A model generated the notes under the pieces. That model did not search any database. It was not told the DNA's origin and saw only the letters and a list, made by a program, of their open reading frames with translations. From the NCBI GenBank assembly GCA_026224995.1, contig JAMFRX010000408.1, forward strand, positions 1 through 14,700: a stretch of DNA of 14,700 nt, read 5' to 3'. Origin of the DNA: Puia dinghuensis (GTDB lineage: Bacteria > Bacteroidota > Bacteroidia > Chitinophagales > Chitinophagaceae). A program made the position numbers and the translations under genes. Of this stretch, positions 6,963 to 14,458 are shown one piece after another; within the stretch, counting starts at the first letter, position 1, and every line of letters starts with the position of its first letter.

Positions 6963-7274
6963 ATGGAAAACACACAGCTCAACATCCTGGCCCTGGGCCG
7001 CGAGAAAGCCATCTTAGAAGTAGTGGAACGGCTCATCAACTCTCACGAAGGCTGGAAGGCCACGATCGCTACTACGGAAGAAGAAGCAGTGGCTGCTTTT
7101 CAACAACAGACATTCCGCATCGTCTTCGTCTGTGCGGGTTTTTCTGCGGCGGAAGAAGAAGCGCTGCGGCAACGCCTCTTAAAGATCGATCCGGCCGTCA
7201 CCGTCACCCGCCATTATGGTGGTGGCAGCGGCCTGCTGGAGAACGAAGTTTTAAGTATCCTTCAAAAAAAATAA
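6963..7274 (+). CDS. Small receiver-like protein with HYGGGSGLL motif
   Basis: A 103-residue cytosolic protein of unknown function. The beta/alpha alternation (NILALGREKAILEVVERLI, then KATIATTEEEAVAAF, then FRIVFVCAGFS) follows a response-regulator receiver fold, but the acidic pair at strand 1 is replaced by Gly-Arg and the phospho-acceptor Asp by Cys/Ala in VFVCAGFS, so it is not expected to be phosphorylated. Towards the C-terminus it has VTVTRHYGGGSGLLENEVL, a motif recalled from short unnamed proteins of Flavobacteriia and relatives, often beside glyoxalase or pirin genes (from memory). It starts 2 nt after the pirin stop and ends 2 nt before the dioxygenase start, so it is surely co-translated with them. 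Possibilities are a partner or regulator of these enzymes; no evidence decides. Confidence 0.85.
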   Translation: MENTQLNILALGREKAILEVVERLINSHEGWKATIATTEEEAVAAFQQQTFRIVFVCAGFSAAEEEALRQRLLKIDPAVTVTRHYGGGSGLLENEVLSILQKK

Positions 7275-7276
7275 GT

Positions 7277-8215
7277 ATGATCAGCAATATACAAGGCATT
7301 CATCACATCACGGCTATCGCGGGCAATGCACAACGCAACTATGATTTCTATACCCGGGTCCTGGGCCTTCGCATGGTTAAGCGGACCGTCAACTTCGACG
7401 ACCCGGGGACCTATCACTTTTATTACGGTAACGAGACGGGGACTCCCGGTACGATCCTCACCTTCTTTCCCTGGGAAGGGATCGCAAGCGGTCGCGCAGG
7501 TGCCGGCATGGCCACTGAGATCGGCTATTCAGTGCCCGCAGACAGCCTGGAATTCTGGGCGCAGCGGTTCAGGGATAACAAGATCCAGCAGGATCCTGTC
7601 GCTCAACGACTCGGCGAGACCTATCTCTCCTTCCGCGATCCCGATGGACTAAAGCTGGACCTCATCGCCTCCAAGTATCCGGATGGCCGCCAACCCTGGA
7701 CTACGCCCCAGGTCGACGCCGATGCGGCGACCAAAGGCTTCCATAGCGTGACCCTGACCCTCAAGAGCATAAAGCCGACGGCTTCGATCCTCACGGATAT
7801 CCTGGGCTATGAGCTCAGGGAGCAGGAAGGTAACCGGTACCGTTATATCACACCGGCTAGTCCAACGGCGTCCGTGGTCGACCTGGTAGAAGCGCCGCAG
7901 GAAGCCCGCGGCCTAAGCGGCGGCGGCACCAATCACCATGTGGCTTTTCGCGTAGCCAACGAAGCTGTCCAGATGGAATTCCGGGAGAAGGTCCTGCAAA
8001 AAGGGCTGCATATCACCCCTAAGATCAATCGGGACTATTTCTTCTCTTTGTATTTCAGGGAACCTGGCGGCGTCCTGTTCGAACTGGCCACCGACAATCC
8101 CGGCTTTACCGTCGACGAACCGCTGGACCAGCTCGGCACGCACCTGAAGCTGCCGGTGCAGTATGAGGCCATGAGGGCGGATATAGAAAAAAGCTTACCC
8201 GCCTTAAACTCCTAA
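7277..8215 (+). CDS. VOC-superfamily ring-cleaving dioxygenase (MhqO/MhqA/MhqE-like)
   Basis: A 312-residue protein of two vicinal-oxygen-chelate (glyoxalase/bleomycin-resistance) modules, about 1-135 and 150-290. Family marks: GIHHITAIAGNAQRNYDFYT with His9/His10, LGLRMVKRTVNFDDPGTYHF, FRDPDGLKLDLIA, then GFHSVTLTL, the TNHHVAFRV pair His220/His221, and GGVLFELATDNPGF with Glu269; these His and Glu residues are the likely metal ligands. The closest named relatives are the B. subtilis MhqA/MhqE/MhqO proteins, induced by methylhydroquinone and catechol stress and thought to cleave the ring of quinone-derived compounds. The alpha/beta hydrolase gene follows after 2 nt, the same pairing as mhqE-mhqD. 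The exact substrate is unknown. Confidence 0.92.
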   Translation: MISNIQGIHHITAIAGNAQRNYDFYTRVLGLRMVKRTVNFDDPGTYHFYYGNETGTPGTILTFFPWEGIASGRAGAGMATEIGYSVPADSLEFWAQRFRDNKIQQDPVAQRLGETYLSFRDPDGLKLDLIASKYPDGRQPWTTPQVDADAATKGFHSVTLTLKSIKPTASILTDILGYELREQEGNRYRYITPASPTASVVDLVEAPQEARGLSGGGTNHHVAFRVANEAVQMEFREKVLQKGLHITPKINRDYFFSLYFREPGGVLFELATDNPGFTVDEPLDQLGTHLKLPVQYEAMRADIEKSLPALNS

Positions 8216-8217
8216 CC

Positions 8218-8838
8218 ATGCATACTTTACAATACCTTACCGGCGGGGAGGAGGTACAGTCGGCGTCCAAGGCCCTCATCCTCCTCCATGGCCGCGGCGG
8301 CTCGGCGGAAGACATCCTCTCCCTGGCCGACCACTTACCGGTCGAAGACTTCGCCCTCTTCGCCCCACAGGCCGCGACCCATTCCTGGTATCCCTACTCC
8401 TTTATGGCGCCACTGCCGCAGAACGAACCCTGGCTGAGCTCCGCCCTCGGCGTCCTCAAACAGCTGGTAGCCGATATCCGGTCCCACGGTATTGAACAAG
8501 AGAACATTTGGTTCGCCGGCTTCTCCCAGGGCGCCTGCCTCCTGCTTGAATTCATTGCCCGTAATGCCACCCGCTATGGCGGGGCGGCAGCCTTTACCGG
8601 GGGTCTGATCGGCGACCGCATCTATGCCCAGCACTACAATGGCGACTTCCAGGGGACACCCATCTTCATCGGGACCAGCGACCCCGACCCGCATGTTCCG
8701 GTCCAACGGGTACACGACACCACCGCCCTGCTACAGCAGATGCACGCCACGGTGACGGAAAAGGTCTATCCCGGAATGGGCCATACCATTACCGCCGAAG
8801 AGCTAAAAGCCGGCCGGCAGGTCTTCAATGTTTCTTGA
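8218..8838 (+). CDS. Alpha/beta hydrolase, phospholipase/carboxylesterase family (MhqD-like)
   Basis: A 206-residue serine hydrolase of the Abhydrolase_2 family. Seen: ALILLHGRGGSAEDIL with the oxyanion region at about 19-33; the nucleophile elbow GFSQGA with Ser103; Asp157 in GTSDPDPHVPV; His189 in GMGHTI. Length and motifs agree with bacterial carboxylesterases and with B. subtilis MhqD, which is encoded beside a ring-cleaving dioxygenase and responds to the same quinone stress. It has no signal peptide and is cytosolic. Its likely role is hydrolysis of an ester or ring-fission product made by the upstream enzymes (inference). It is the last gene of the pirin operon. Its stop codon lies inside the 3' end of the convergent Crp/Fnr-type gene (14-nt overlap). 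Confidence 0.92.
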   Translation: MHTLQYLTGGEEVQSASKALILLHGRGGSAEDILSLADHLPVEDFALFAPQAATHSWYPYSFMAPLPQNEPWLSSALGVLKQLVADIRSHGIEQENIWFAGFSQGACLLLEFIARNATRYGGAAAFTGGLIGDRIYAQHYNGDFQGTPIFIGTSDPDPHVPVQRVHDTTALLQQMHATVTEKVYPGMGHTITAEELKAGRQVFNVS

Positions 8839-9406
8839 ATAGCGTGCTCCTGACCTTGCTGAGGAACTCGGGCGATACACCGATATACCGGGCGATCTGG
8901 TGCTGCGGCACACGCTGGGCTACCAGGGGATATTTCTCGAGGAACTGCAGATATCGCTCCTCTGCCGTCTGTGAGATGGAGGAATAATACCGCTGCTGGA
9001 GCATCCCGAGCGACCGCTGCACCAGCAGCCGGAACATCCGTTCGAAAGCCGGTATCTTCTCGAAGAGGCGAGCCTTGTCATTGAAGTCTATGGTCAGCAG
9101 CTCGCTGTCTTCCAGCGTCTCGATAAAAAGATTGGAGGGCTTCCGCTCGCTGAAGCTCGTGATGTCGCTCACCCACCATTCTTCCACCGCAAACAGCAGG
9201 ATGGTCTCTACTCCTTCCTTGTCCAGGTAATACGTGCGGATACAGCCCTTCAGGATAAGGGCTTCGAAGTCGCAGACCTCTCCTTCCTGCAGCAGGAAGT
9301 TCTTCTTCCGCACCTTCCGATGCCGCAATAGCGAATGGAATAAGGCCAGCTCCTCCTCGCTCAGTTGTATATACCTGGCGACAAAACGGTCGATTTCGCT
9401 GAACAT
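8825..9406 (-). CDS. Crp/Fnr-family transcriptional regulator
   Basis: A 193-residue regulator with a cyclic-nucleotide-binding-type beta barrel (about 25-115; KNFLLQEGEVCDFEALILKG, CIRTYYLDKEGVETIL) and a C-terminal helix-turn-helix (about 165-188; VPQHQIARYIGVSPEFLSKV). The HTH continues into STLFKKH at the end, typical of the short Crp-like regulators of Bacteroidota. There is no Fnr-like cysteine cluster (only Cys45 and Cys55), and the Arg/Ser residues of the cAMP pocket are not recognisable, so the ligand is unknown. It converges on the electrophile-defence operon and could regulate it, but convergent placement is weak evidence. A terminator for the upstream gene lies before it, so it should have its own promoter in the 20-odd bases before ATG 9406. 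Confidence 0.92.
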   Translation of the reverse strand: MFSEIDRFVARYIQLSEEELALFHSLLRHRKVRKKNFLLQEGEVCDFEALILKGCIRTYYLDKEGVETILLFAVEEWWVSDITSFSERKPSNLFIETLEDSELLTIDFNDKARLFEKIPAFERMFRLLVQRSLGMLQQRYYSSISQTAEERYLQFLEKYPLVAQRVPQHQIARYIGVSPEFLSKVRSTLFKKH

Positions 9407-9419
9407 GCGGAATTTTCAA

Positions 9420-9427
9420 CGAAAATA
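9420..9427 (-). promoter_or_regulatory. Candidate -7 element for the Crp/Fnr-type gene
   Basis: The minus strand reads TATTTTCG, one mismatch from TAnnTTTG, 13 nt before the ATG at 9406 and just after the T-tract of the preceding terminator. No clear -33 element is seen. It is supported mainly by the need for a promoter in this short gap. Confidence 0.3.
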
Positions 9428-9429
9428 GT

Positions 9430-9455
9430 AAAAAAGATGCCCATTACCGGGCATC
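9430..9455 (-). terminator. Intrinsic terminator of the receptor/kinase operon, overlapping the stop codon
   Basis: On the minus strand GATGCCC and GGGCATC form a perfect 7-bp stem around the 6-nt loop GGTAAT, followed by six T residues. The TAA stop of the LytTR gene (9446-9444) lies in the loop, so the last codons are part of the hairpin. It would end the operon that begins at 14320. Confidence 0.85.
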
Positions 9456-10148
9456 GCTGATCTTGCGATAGAAATCATCCCGGCAGGATTTGCTGAGCGG
9501 TATATCCCTTACTCCTATCCGGATGATGTCGTTGCGGATGGAGCTTATCTTGTCCAGGCTCACGATAAAGGACTTGTGGACCCGCGTGAATCTCGTGGGC
9601 GGCAGCTTCTCTTCGATCGCCTTGAGGCTCGACTTGGACAGAATGGGCTTGGCGGAATCCGCAAAGTGGATCTTTATATAGTTGCGCAGCCCTTCTATAT
9701 AGCTGATCTCCTGCAGGACGATCTTGGTAAGCTGGTATTCGGTGTGTAGAAAAAGGTAATCGGGGAATACGGGTCCGCCTTCTTTCTGTTTGAACCCCTG
9801 GTATTCCAGCGCTTTGTTCACCGCCTTCAGGAAGCGGTCAAAGGCCACCGGTTTTACCAGGTAGTCCAGCACATCCAGCTCGAAGCCCTCTACGGCATAG
9901 TTACGATAAGCCGTAATAAAGATGACCATCGGCTTGTTGGGAAGGCTTTTCAGGAAGCTCAGGCCGCTGATGCCCGGCATCTCGATATCCAGAAAGAGCA
10001 GGTCAACAGTTTCTTCCTGCATGGCCTCCATGGCGGCATAGGCATTTTTGCATTTTTTCACCAGGTGCAGAAAGGGGATCCGCCGGATATTGTCTTCCAG
10101 GATATCCAGCGCGGGAGTCTCATCGTCTATGGCCAGACACCTGATCAT
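9444..10148 (-). CDS. LytTR-family response regulator
   Basis: A 234-residue response regulator: receiver at about 1-115 and LytTR DNA-binding domain at about 130-230. The receiver is complete, with Asp8/Asp9 in LAIDDETPALDIL, phospho-acceptor Asp54 in FLDIEMPG, Thr79 in FITAYRNYAVEGF and Lys99 in YLVKP. The LytTR part has YLFLHTEYQLTKI, ISYIEGLRNYIKIH and RFTRVHKSFIV. The start ATG overlaps the kinase stop by 4 nt (ATGA), the usual coupling of partner genes. It is last in the receptor/DUF4249/kinase/regulator operon, so it may control the receptor operon itself or the response to whatever the receptor binds (inference). It is related in architecture to the other LytTR regulator in the window (2943-3659) but clearly different in sequence. 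Confidence 0.95.
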   Translation of the reverse strand: MIRCLAIDDETPALDILEDNIRRIPFLHLVKKCKNAYAAMEAMQEETVDLLFLDIEMPGISGLSFLKSLPNKPMVIFITAYRNYAVEGFELDVLDYLVKPVAFDRFLKAVNKALEYQGFKQKEGGPVFPDYLFLHTEYQLTKIVLQEISYIEGLRNYIKIHFADSAKPILSKSSLKAIEEKLPPTRFTRVHKSFIVSLDKISSIRNDIIRIGVRDIPLSKSCRDDFYRKISDAR

Positions 10149-11194
10149 TGTAGTGGAATGTTTAAGGTGATGATGAACCAGTTCTCCGTCTCCTGGGCGT
10201 CGACCCGCAGGCTGTCCGTCCGTAGGAGCTCAAAGCTACCCGGATAGATCAGCTCGAGCCTCTTGTTCAGGTTGGTCAGCCCGATACCGGAAGGCCTGTT
10301 TTCCTGCTGCCGGATCAGGGGATTATACTTGTTCTTTACCGTCATGCGTAATCGGTGGTCTTCGTCGGTGCAGATATCGATGAAGATCACAGGAGTGTTC
10401 ACCAGCCCAATACCATGCTTAAAGGCATTCTCCACCATTGGGATCAGCAGCATGGGCTCGATATGGCTGCCATTTATGTTTTCCGGAACCTTGAAAGTGA
10501 CGTTGACGTCGCCGCCGAAGCGCAGCATCTGCAGGTCGATATAGGCCCGCAGGTAGCCGATCTCATCCTCCAGGGAGATCATTTCGTTGTTGGCGTCATA
10601 CAGCATATAGTTCATTAGCCGGGCCAGCTCCATCAGCACCGGCTCCAGCAGGTCGGATTTTTTCCGGGCCAGCAGCACCATGCTGTTCAGCACGTTGAGC
10701 ATAAAATGCGGATTCACCTGGGTCCTCAGGAAGGAGAGTTCCGTCCGCAGGTGCTCGTTCTCTTTTTCTTTCCGGATCTTTTCCAGCTTTGCATTCTGGC
10801 GGGAGATGCCCAGGCTGGCGCTGGCCAGCAGGAAGAAAAGGCCAGGCAGAACGCGACGGAAAGTGATAGGGTGATTGCCTGCCTGCAGGGGCCCATTCCA
10901 ATAGGCCATTAATGTCGGCACGAAAATGGTCACCAGCAAGCCGGATAACACCCCGCCAAGATACACGAGTCTCCTTCTCCGCGTCAGATACCCCGGTATT
11001 AGCCAGTACGCATGCCAGTAGAACAACAGGATAAAGGGTATGGCTGCAAGCGCCATCTCCAGGCCCGTGAACTGCGGGTGATCGGTCGGCTGCGGCTGCG
11101 GCTGCCAGGGCCGCCAGAGCCAGGTGGACAACAACAGCATCGTCCAAATGCCGATGTGGAACAATACCGTATAGAAACGATTGAGCCTGAACAT
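10145..11194 (-). CDS. LytS/YehU-type membrane sensor histidine kinase
   Basis: A 349-residue kinase with four hydrophobic segments (about 9-26, 47-68, 76-97, 114-130), a short coiled-coil-like linker (about 132-155, rich in Lys/Glu) and the His_kinase plus HATPase_c domains. The phospho-acceptor is His163 in TQVNPHFMLNVLNS (a variant of the usual NPHFLFN), the N-box is PMVENAFKHG (Asn256), and the glycine box is PSGIGLTNLNKRLELIYPGS at 301-320. Here the segment after the glycine box occurs once, unlike in the other kinase of this window. There is no large periplasmic sensor domain, so the signal may be within the membrane or come from another protein. It follows the DUF4249 lipoprotein gene by 14 nt and overlaps its regulator gene by 4 nt. 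Confidence 0.95.
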   Translation of the reverse strand: MFRLNRFYTVLFHIGIWTMLLLSTWLWRPWQPQPQPTDHPQFTGLEMALAAIPFILLFYWHAYWLIPGYLTRRRRLVYLGGVLSGLLVTIFVPTLMAYWNGPLQAGNHPITFRRVLPGLFFLLASASLGISRQNAKLEKIRKEKENEHLRTELSFLRTQVNPHFMLNVLNSMVLLARKKSDLLEPVLMELARLMNYMLYDANNEMISLEDEIGYLRAYIDLQMLRFGGDVNVTFKVPENINGSHIEPMLLIPMVENAFKHGIGLVNTPVIFIDICTDEDHRLRMTVKNKYNPLIRQQENRPSGIGLTNLNKRLELIYPGSFELLRTDSLRVDAQETENWFIITLNIPLQ

Positions 11195-11208
11195 ACAATA
11201 AATACACC

Positions 11209-11997
11209 TTAATGAACAGTTACCGTTTGCGAAGATATGGTATGAGCGCTGAAATAGCCATAAGCCCCATTGCTGATATTCGTCGATGGATTAGCCGGCG
11301 CTGCTGTCGTATTGAAAGCGCCAGTGCTCGTAGCTTGTGCCAGCTGGTTAAAGTAGTTGTAGACATTCAGGTCGATACATTGCAGGTTTACCTTTAGCTG
11401 CTGACCCGCGCTGAGATACGAGCTGTCCATCTGCAGTTTCTGGGTGATATATCGCCCATCCGAAAGCCGGTCGTCAAATACAAAATAGTCTTTTGTGAAC
11501 TGGCTTCCGTTGATGAACAATATGAATTGATAATAATTCTTTACGTCAGGCGGGTCCTGGAAATACACCTGTGCCCTTAGAGAGTTGCCGCCGATGGCAT
11601 TGTCAAAAGTGACGGAATCGAGCGCCACCGGCTGCGGCATCGTAGACTCCGCCGTATAGGTGGTGTCATTGAGACGCACCGATAAGGTATAGGTATTCCC
11701 CGGCTTGCCCTGGAGCACATGCGTCGTATAGCTGCCCGTGCTGGTCTCCGTCAGGCTATCCGTTACACCCTGTCCGTCGCTGATCAGGACCGAAGCGCCC
11801 GAAACGCCTGGAAAGTCATTGTCGGCATAGAAGGCAACCGACCGGCTGATGGTCACGGTATATGGGCCGGGTGTATTGGTAACCTGTCCCTCTATCACCA
11901 GCTGGGGCGGCGCCGTATTGAGACTTAATTTTACCGTCTTTTGACAGCTAAGGAATAAGACGGCGCTCAAACCGAAAAAGATGAAGCTCCTTTTCAT
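11209..11997 (-). CDS. DUF4249-family lipoprotein
   Basis: A 262-residue protein of the DUF4249 family, which in Bacteroidota is nearly always encoded just after a TonB-dependent receptor. The start is ATG 11997, giving the signal MKRSFIFFGLSAVLFLS followed by Cys18 (lipobox LFLSC). The open frame continues upstream to 12321, but that part lies inside the receptor gene and is not lipoprotein-like. After the Cys come QLVIEGQVTNTPGPYTVTIS and a Thr/Ser-rich beta-sandwich region (ASVLISDGQGVTDSL, GNTYTLSVRLNDTTYTAEST), as in the family. It is presumably anchored in the outer membrane facing the periplasm or surface and works with the receptor, perhaps as a substrate-binding or lid component by analogy with SusD-type partners (inference). 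The start lies 4 nt after the receptor stop. Confidence 0.92.
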   Translation of the reverse strand: MKRSFIFFGLSAVLFLSCQKTVKLSLNTAPPQLVIEGQVTNTPGPYTVTISRSVAFYADNDFPGVSGASVLISDGQGVTDSLTETSTGSYTTHVLQGKPGNTYTLSVRLNDTTYTAESTMPQPVALDSVTFDNAIGGNSLRAQVYFQDPPDVKNYYQFILFINGSQFTKDYFVFDDRLSDGRYITQKLQMDSSYLSAGQQLKVNLQCIDLNVYNYFNQLAQATSTGAFNTTAAPANPSTNISNGAYGYFSAHTISSQTVTVH

Positions 11998-12001
11998 ATG
12001 A

Positions 12002-14320
12002 TCAAAATTTAAAGTTGTAAGAAATGGATGGTACCCAGCGGAAAAGCGAATATTGGATCGCCTGGGTTTTGGAGGCATCGCCGGGATCCTGCTCGAAGCT
12101 GATGCTATAGGGGTTCTCCCTGCCATATACGTTGTAACAGGAGAAGATCCAATAGCTGTCCGTTTTCTTTGTCTTTCTCCCTTGCAGGGTGGCGCTGAAG
12201 TCCAGCCGGTTATAAGCCGGCATCCGGTAACCGTTCCGCTCCGTATACAAATAGGCGATCTGCCCGTCGACCTGGTATTTGCCGCTGGGCCAGGTGACGG
12301 CATTACCCGTATAGTACACAAAATCTGCTGACAGGGTCCACTTTTTATTGAGCTTGTAGATGCCCACGACGGAAAGATTATGCGTCCGGTCCTGCGTTGC
12401 GGGATACCAGCTGTCGTCGTTGATCCCGGCGATCTGCCGCTCGGTGCGGGAAAGCGTATAGCTTATCCAGCCAGTGAGCTTCCCCACTTTTTTTCGCGCA
12501 TACAGCTCCAGACCATAGGCCCTTCCTTTTCCATAGACCAGCTGCGACTCTACAGTCGTATTGGCGATCAGCTGCGCGCCGTTCTTATAATCTATCTGGT
12601 TCTGCATATCCCGGTAATAAACTTCCGCGGAAAGCTCGTAGTCATTGCCTTTCAGATTGCGGTAATAGCCGAGCGAAACCTGGTCGGCGACCTCCGGCTT
12701 GACATTGTTGCTGCTAGGTATCCATACGTCGGTAGGATTGGAGGACGTGGAATTGCTTAGGAGATGAAGATTCTGAGTGGTCCGCGCATACGCCATTTTC
12801 ACCGAGCTGCTGCCCGTCAGCTTATAGCTCATGGAGAACCGGGGCTCGAGATTAAAATAATTGATCACCGTTTTCCCCGAACTATACACCGAAGAATCGA
12901 TGGCATTGCCACTGGAATCATACCTGTAGAATGTTCCCGGACCCAGAACGGTGAACAGCCCCGCCCGGACACCATAGTTGATATTGATCTTGTCCGTAGG
13001 GGACAGATCATGCGAAATATAAAGCGCACTCTCCAGCGCATGTTTGTTCGGGATATTCAGAGGATTAAAGCTCGAGGTCCCCGAAGCCGAGATCACCCCC
13101 GGAGAGATCGTATGATCGATGACGTCTACCCCGAAGTTCACTTTATTCCCCTGGCTGATAAAATATTCCAGATCTTCTTTGAAATGCAGATCCTTGATAT
13201 AGCTGTTGATCCCTATATCGTTGCTCCCGGAATTTATCCCGATGGTGTAATTATACTTGCTATAGATAAGCGAAGTATTGGAAAAGAGCCGGCTGTTGAG
13301 GATGTGGTTCCAGCGCAAGGTGGCCGTTGTGTTTCCGTAGGTGAGATCAAAGCTGTTGCTGAAGCCCAGATGGTCCTGGCCGAAGTAGCCCGACAAATAG
13401 AGATGGTCTTTACTGCCAAGCCTGTAGTTGGCCTTGGCGTTGAGGTCGTAAAAATACAGACTGCTTTTGTTCGTATTGGTGTCTTTCGACAGTTTCAGGA
13501 AGAGGTCGGCATACGTACGCCGCGCGCTCACGATAAAAGAGCCATCGTCTTTTTGTATCGGACCCTCCAGCGTGAGCCGGGAGTCTATGAGCCCAATGCC
13601 CCCGCTGGCAGAGTAGTCCTTGGAATTGCCGTCGTTCATCTTCACATCGAGCACCGACGAAAGCCTTCCGCCATAATCTGCGGGGATAGCGCCTTTATAA
13701 AGCGTCACATCTTTGATCGCATCCGAGTTAAAAACAGAGAAGAACCCCAGCAGATGGGAAGGGTCATACACCGTCGCCCCATCCAGCAGGATAAGGTTCT
13801 GATCGATCGACCCGCCCCGGACATAGAAGCCACTATTGCCATCGCCTGCCGCCTGGACGCCGGGCAGCAGCTGGATGGTCTTCATAATGTCTTTTTCACC
13901 GAAGATCACCGGGATGTCCCTGATCTCGGTGACAGATAGCTTCTGGACCCCCATGAGCGGTTTGGTGACATTGTTATTGTTTTTGTTACCGGTGACTACC
14001 ACTTCCTGAAGCTGGCCTCCTGCGCCGTTCAGCTGCACGTTCAGCGTAAGATCCCGGTCGAGCGAAACGGCCACCGTGTCATTCAGGTAACCCGTGAAGC
14101 TCACGATGAGCTTATAAGTGCCGGGCGGGGCATTCAGCGAATAGAAGCCAAAAGAATTGCTCAGTACGGCGGAACGAGGCTGCTCCAGTAGGAGGATGCT
14201 CGCTCCGATAAGTGTTTCCCCCGATGCGGCGTCCCGGACCGTGCCACTCACGGAGTGGCGCGCCTGGGCATGCAGCAAAAAGGGAACAAGCAGTAATGTT
14301 GTGGATAGTAGGCGTTGCAT
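12002..14320 (-). CDS. TonB-dependent outer-membrane receptor with CarboxypepD_reg-like domain
   Basis: A 772-residue TonB-dependent receptor. In order: signal peptide (MQRLLSTTLLLVPFLLHAQA), carboxypeptidase-regulatory-like beta domain at about 22-100 (VSGTVRDAASGETLIGASIL, SNSFGFYSLNAPPGTY), the linker QLQEVVVTG, the plug at about 115-235 (IMKTIQLLPGVQ, FYVRGGSIDQNLILLDGATV, GAIPADYGGRLSSVLDV), then a beta barrel rich in alternating aromatic and Ser/Thr strands ending in SYNFKF with the terminal Phe typical of outer-membrane barrels. The shape without SusC marks fits the receptor class paired with DUF4249. It would use the TonB/ExbBD system to import or sense a ligand of unknown identity. 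It is the first gene of the operon that includes the DUF4249 lipoprotein, kinase and LytTR regulator. The long plus-strand open frame inside it is a shadow. Confidence 0.95.
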   Translation of the reverse strand: MQRLLSTTLLLVPFLLHAQARHSVSGTVRDAASGETLIGASILLLEQPRSAVLSNSFGFYSLNAPPGTYKLIVSFTGYLNDTVAVSLDRDLTLNVQLNGAGGQLQEVVVTGNKNNNNVTKPLMGVQKLSVTEIRDIPVIFGEKDIMKTIQLLPGVQAAGDGNSGFYVRGGSIDQNLILLDGATVYDPSHLLGFFSVFNSDAIKDVTLYKGAIPADYGGRLSSVLDVKMNDGNSKDYSASGGIGLIDSRLTLEGPIQKDDGSFIVSARRTYADLFLKLSKDTNTNKSSLYFYDLNAKANYRLGSKDHLYLSGYFGQDHLGFSNSFDLTYGNTTATLRWNHILNSRLFSNTSLIYSKYNYTIGINSGSNDIGINSYIKDLHFKEDLEYFISQGNKVNFGVDVIDHTISPGVISASGTSSFNPLNIPNKHALESALYISHDLSPTDKININYGVRAGLFTVLGPGTFYRYDSSGNAIDSSVYSSGKTVINYFNLEPRFSMSYKLTGSSSVKMAYARTTQNLHLLSNSTSSNPTDVWIPSSNNVKPEVADQVSLGYYRNLKGNDYELSAEVYYRDMQNQIDYKNGAQLIANTTVESQLVYGKGRAYGLELYARKKVGKLTGWISYTLSRTERQIAGINDDSWYPATQDRTHNLSVVGIYKLNKKWTLSADFVYYTGNAVTWPSGKYQVDGQIAYLYTERNGYRMPAYNRLDFSATLQGRKTKKTDSYWIFSCYNVYGRENPYSISFEQDPGDASKTQAIQYSLFRWVPSISYNFKF

Positions 14321-14433
14321 TCTGCAAGAATAGACAGTAGTCTCGTTAAGAAAATGTTAGTGGAGATAAGCGCCGGAAATCAGGGTGCCAAAGCGCGGTA
14401 TTAGGCTACTGAAAGAAAGTCCAAGCTTTTACT

Positions 14434-14441
14434 TAATTTAG
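14434..14441 (+). promoter_or_regulatory. Weak candidate -7 element before the last gene
   Basis: TAATTTAG is one mismatch from TAnnTTTG, 17 nt before the GTG at 14459. No good -33 element is seen upstream, and the AT-rich setting makes a chance match possible. Confidence 0.3.
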
Positions 14442-14458
14442 CAGATAAATAGATAAGC

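Noticed and set aside
11086..11106. Short tandem GCTGCG-like repeat in the second kinase gene
   Set aside because: It simply encodes a Gln-Pro repeat (QPQPQP) in a loop between membrane segments; too short to be notable.
11998..12321. N-terminal extension of the DUF4249 gene into the receptor gene
   Set aside because: The extra 108 residues are Arg/Ser/Pro-rich and out of frame with the receptor; the lipoprotein signal starts at 11997.
12764..13939. 391-codon plus-strand open frame
   Set aside because: Lies wholly antisense inside the TonB receptor gene; the translation is rich in Arg/Ile/His without any domain, as expected for a shadow frame.
14443..14456. Direct repeat AGATAA AT AGATAA before the last gene
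   Set aside because: Only 6 bp per copy in AT-rich sequence; cannot be separated from chance or tied to LytTR binding.
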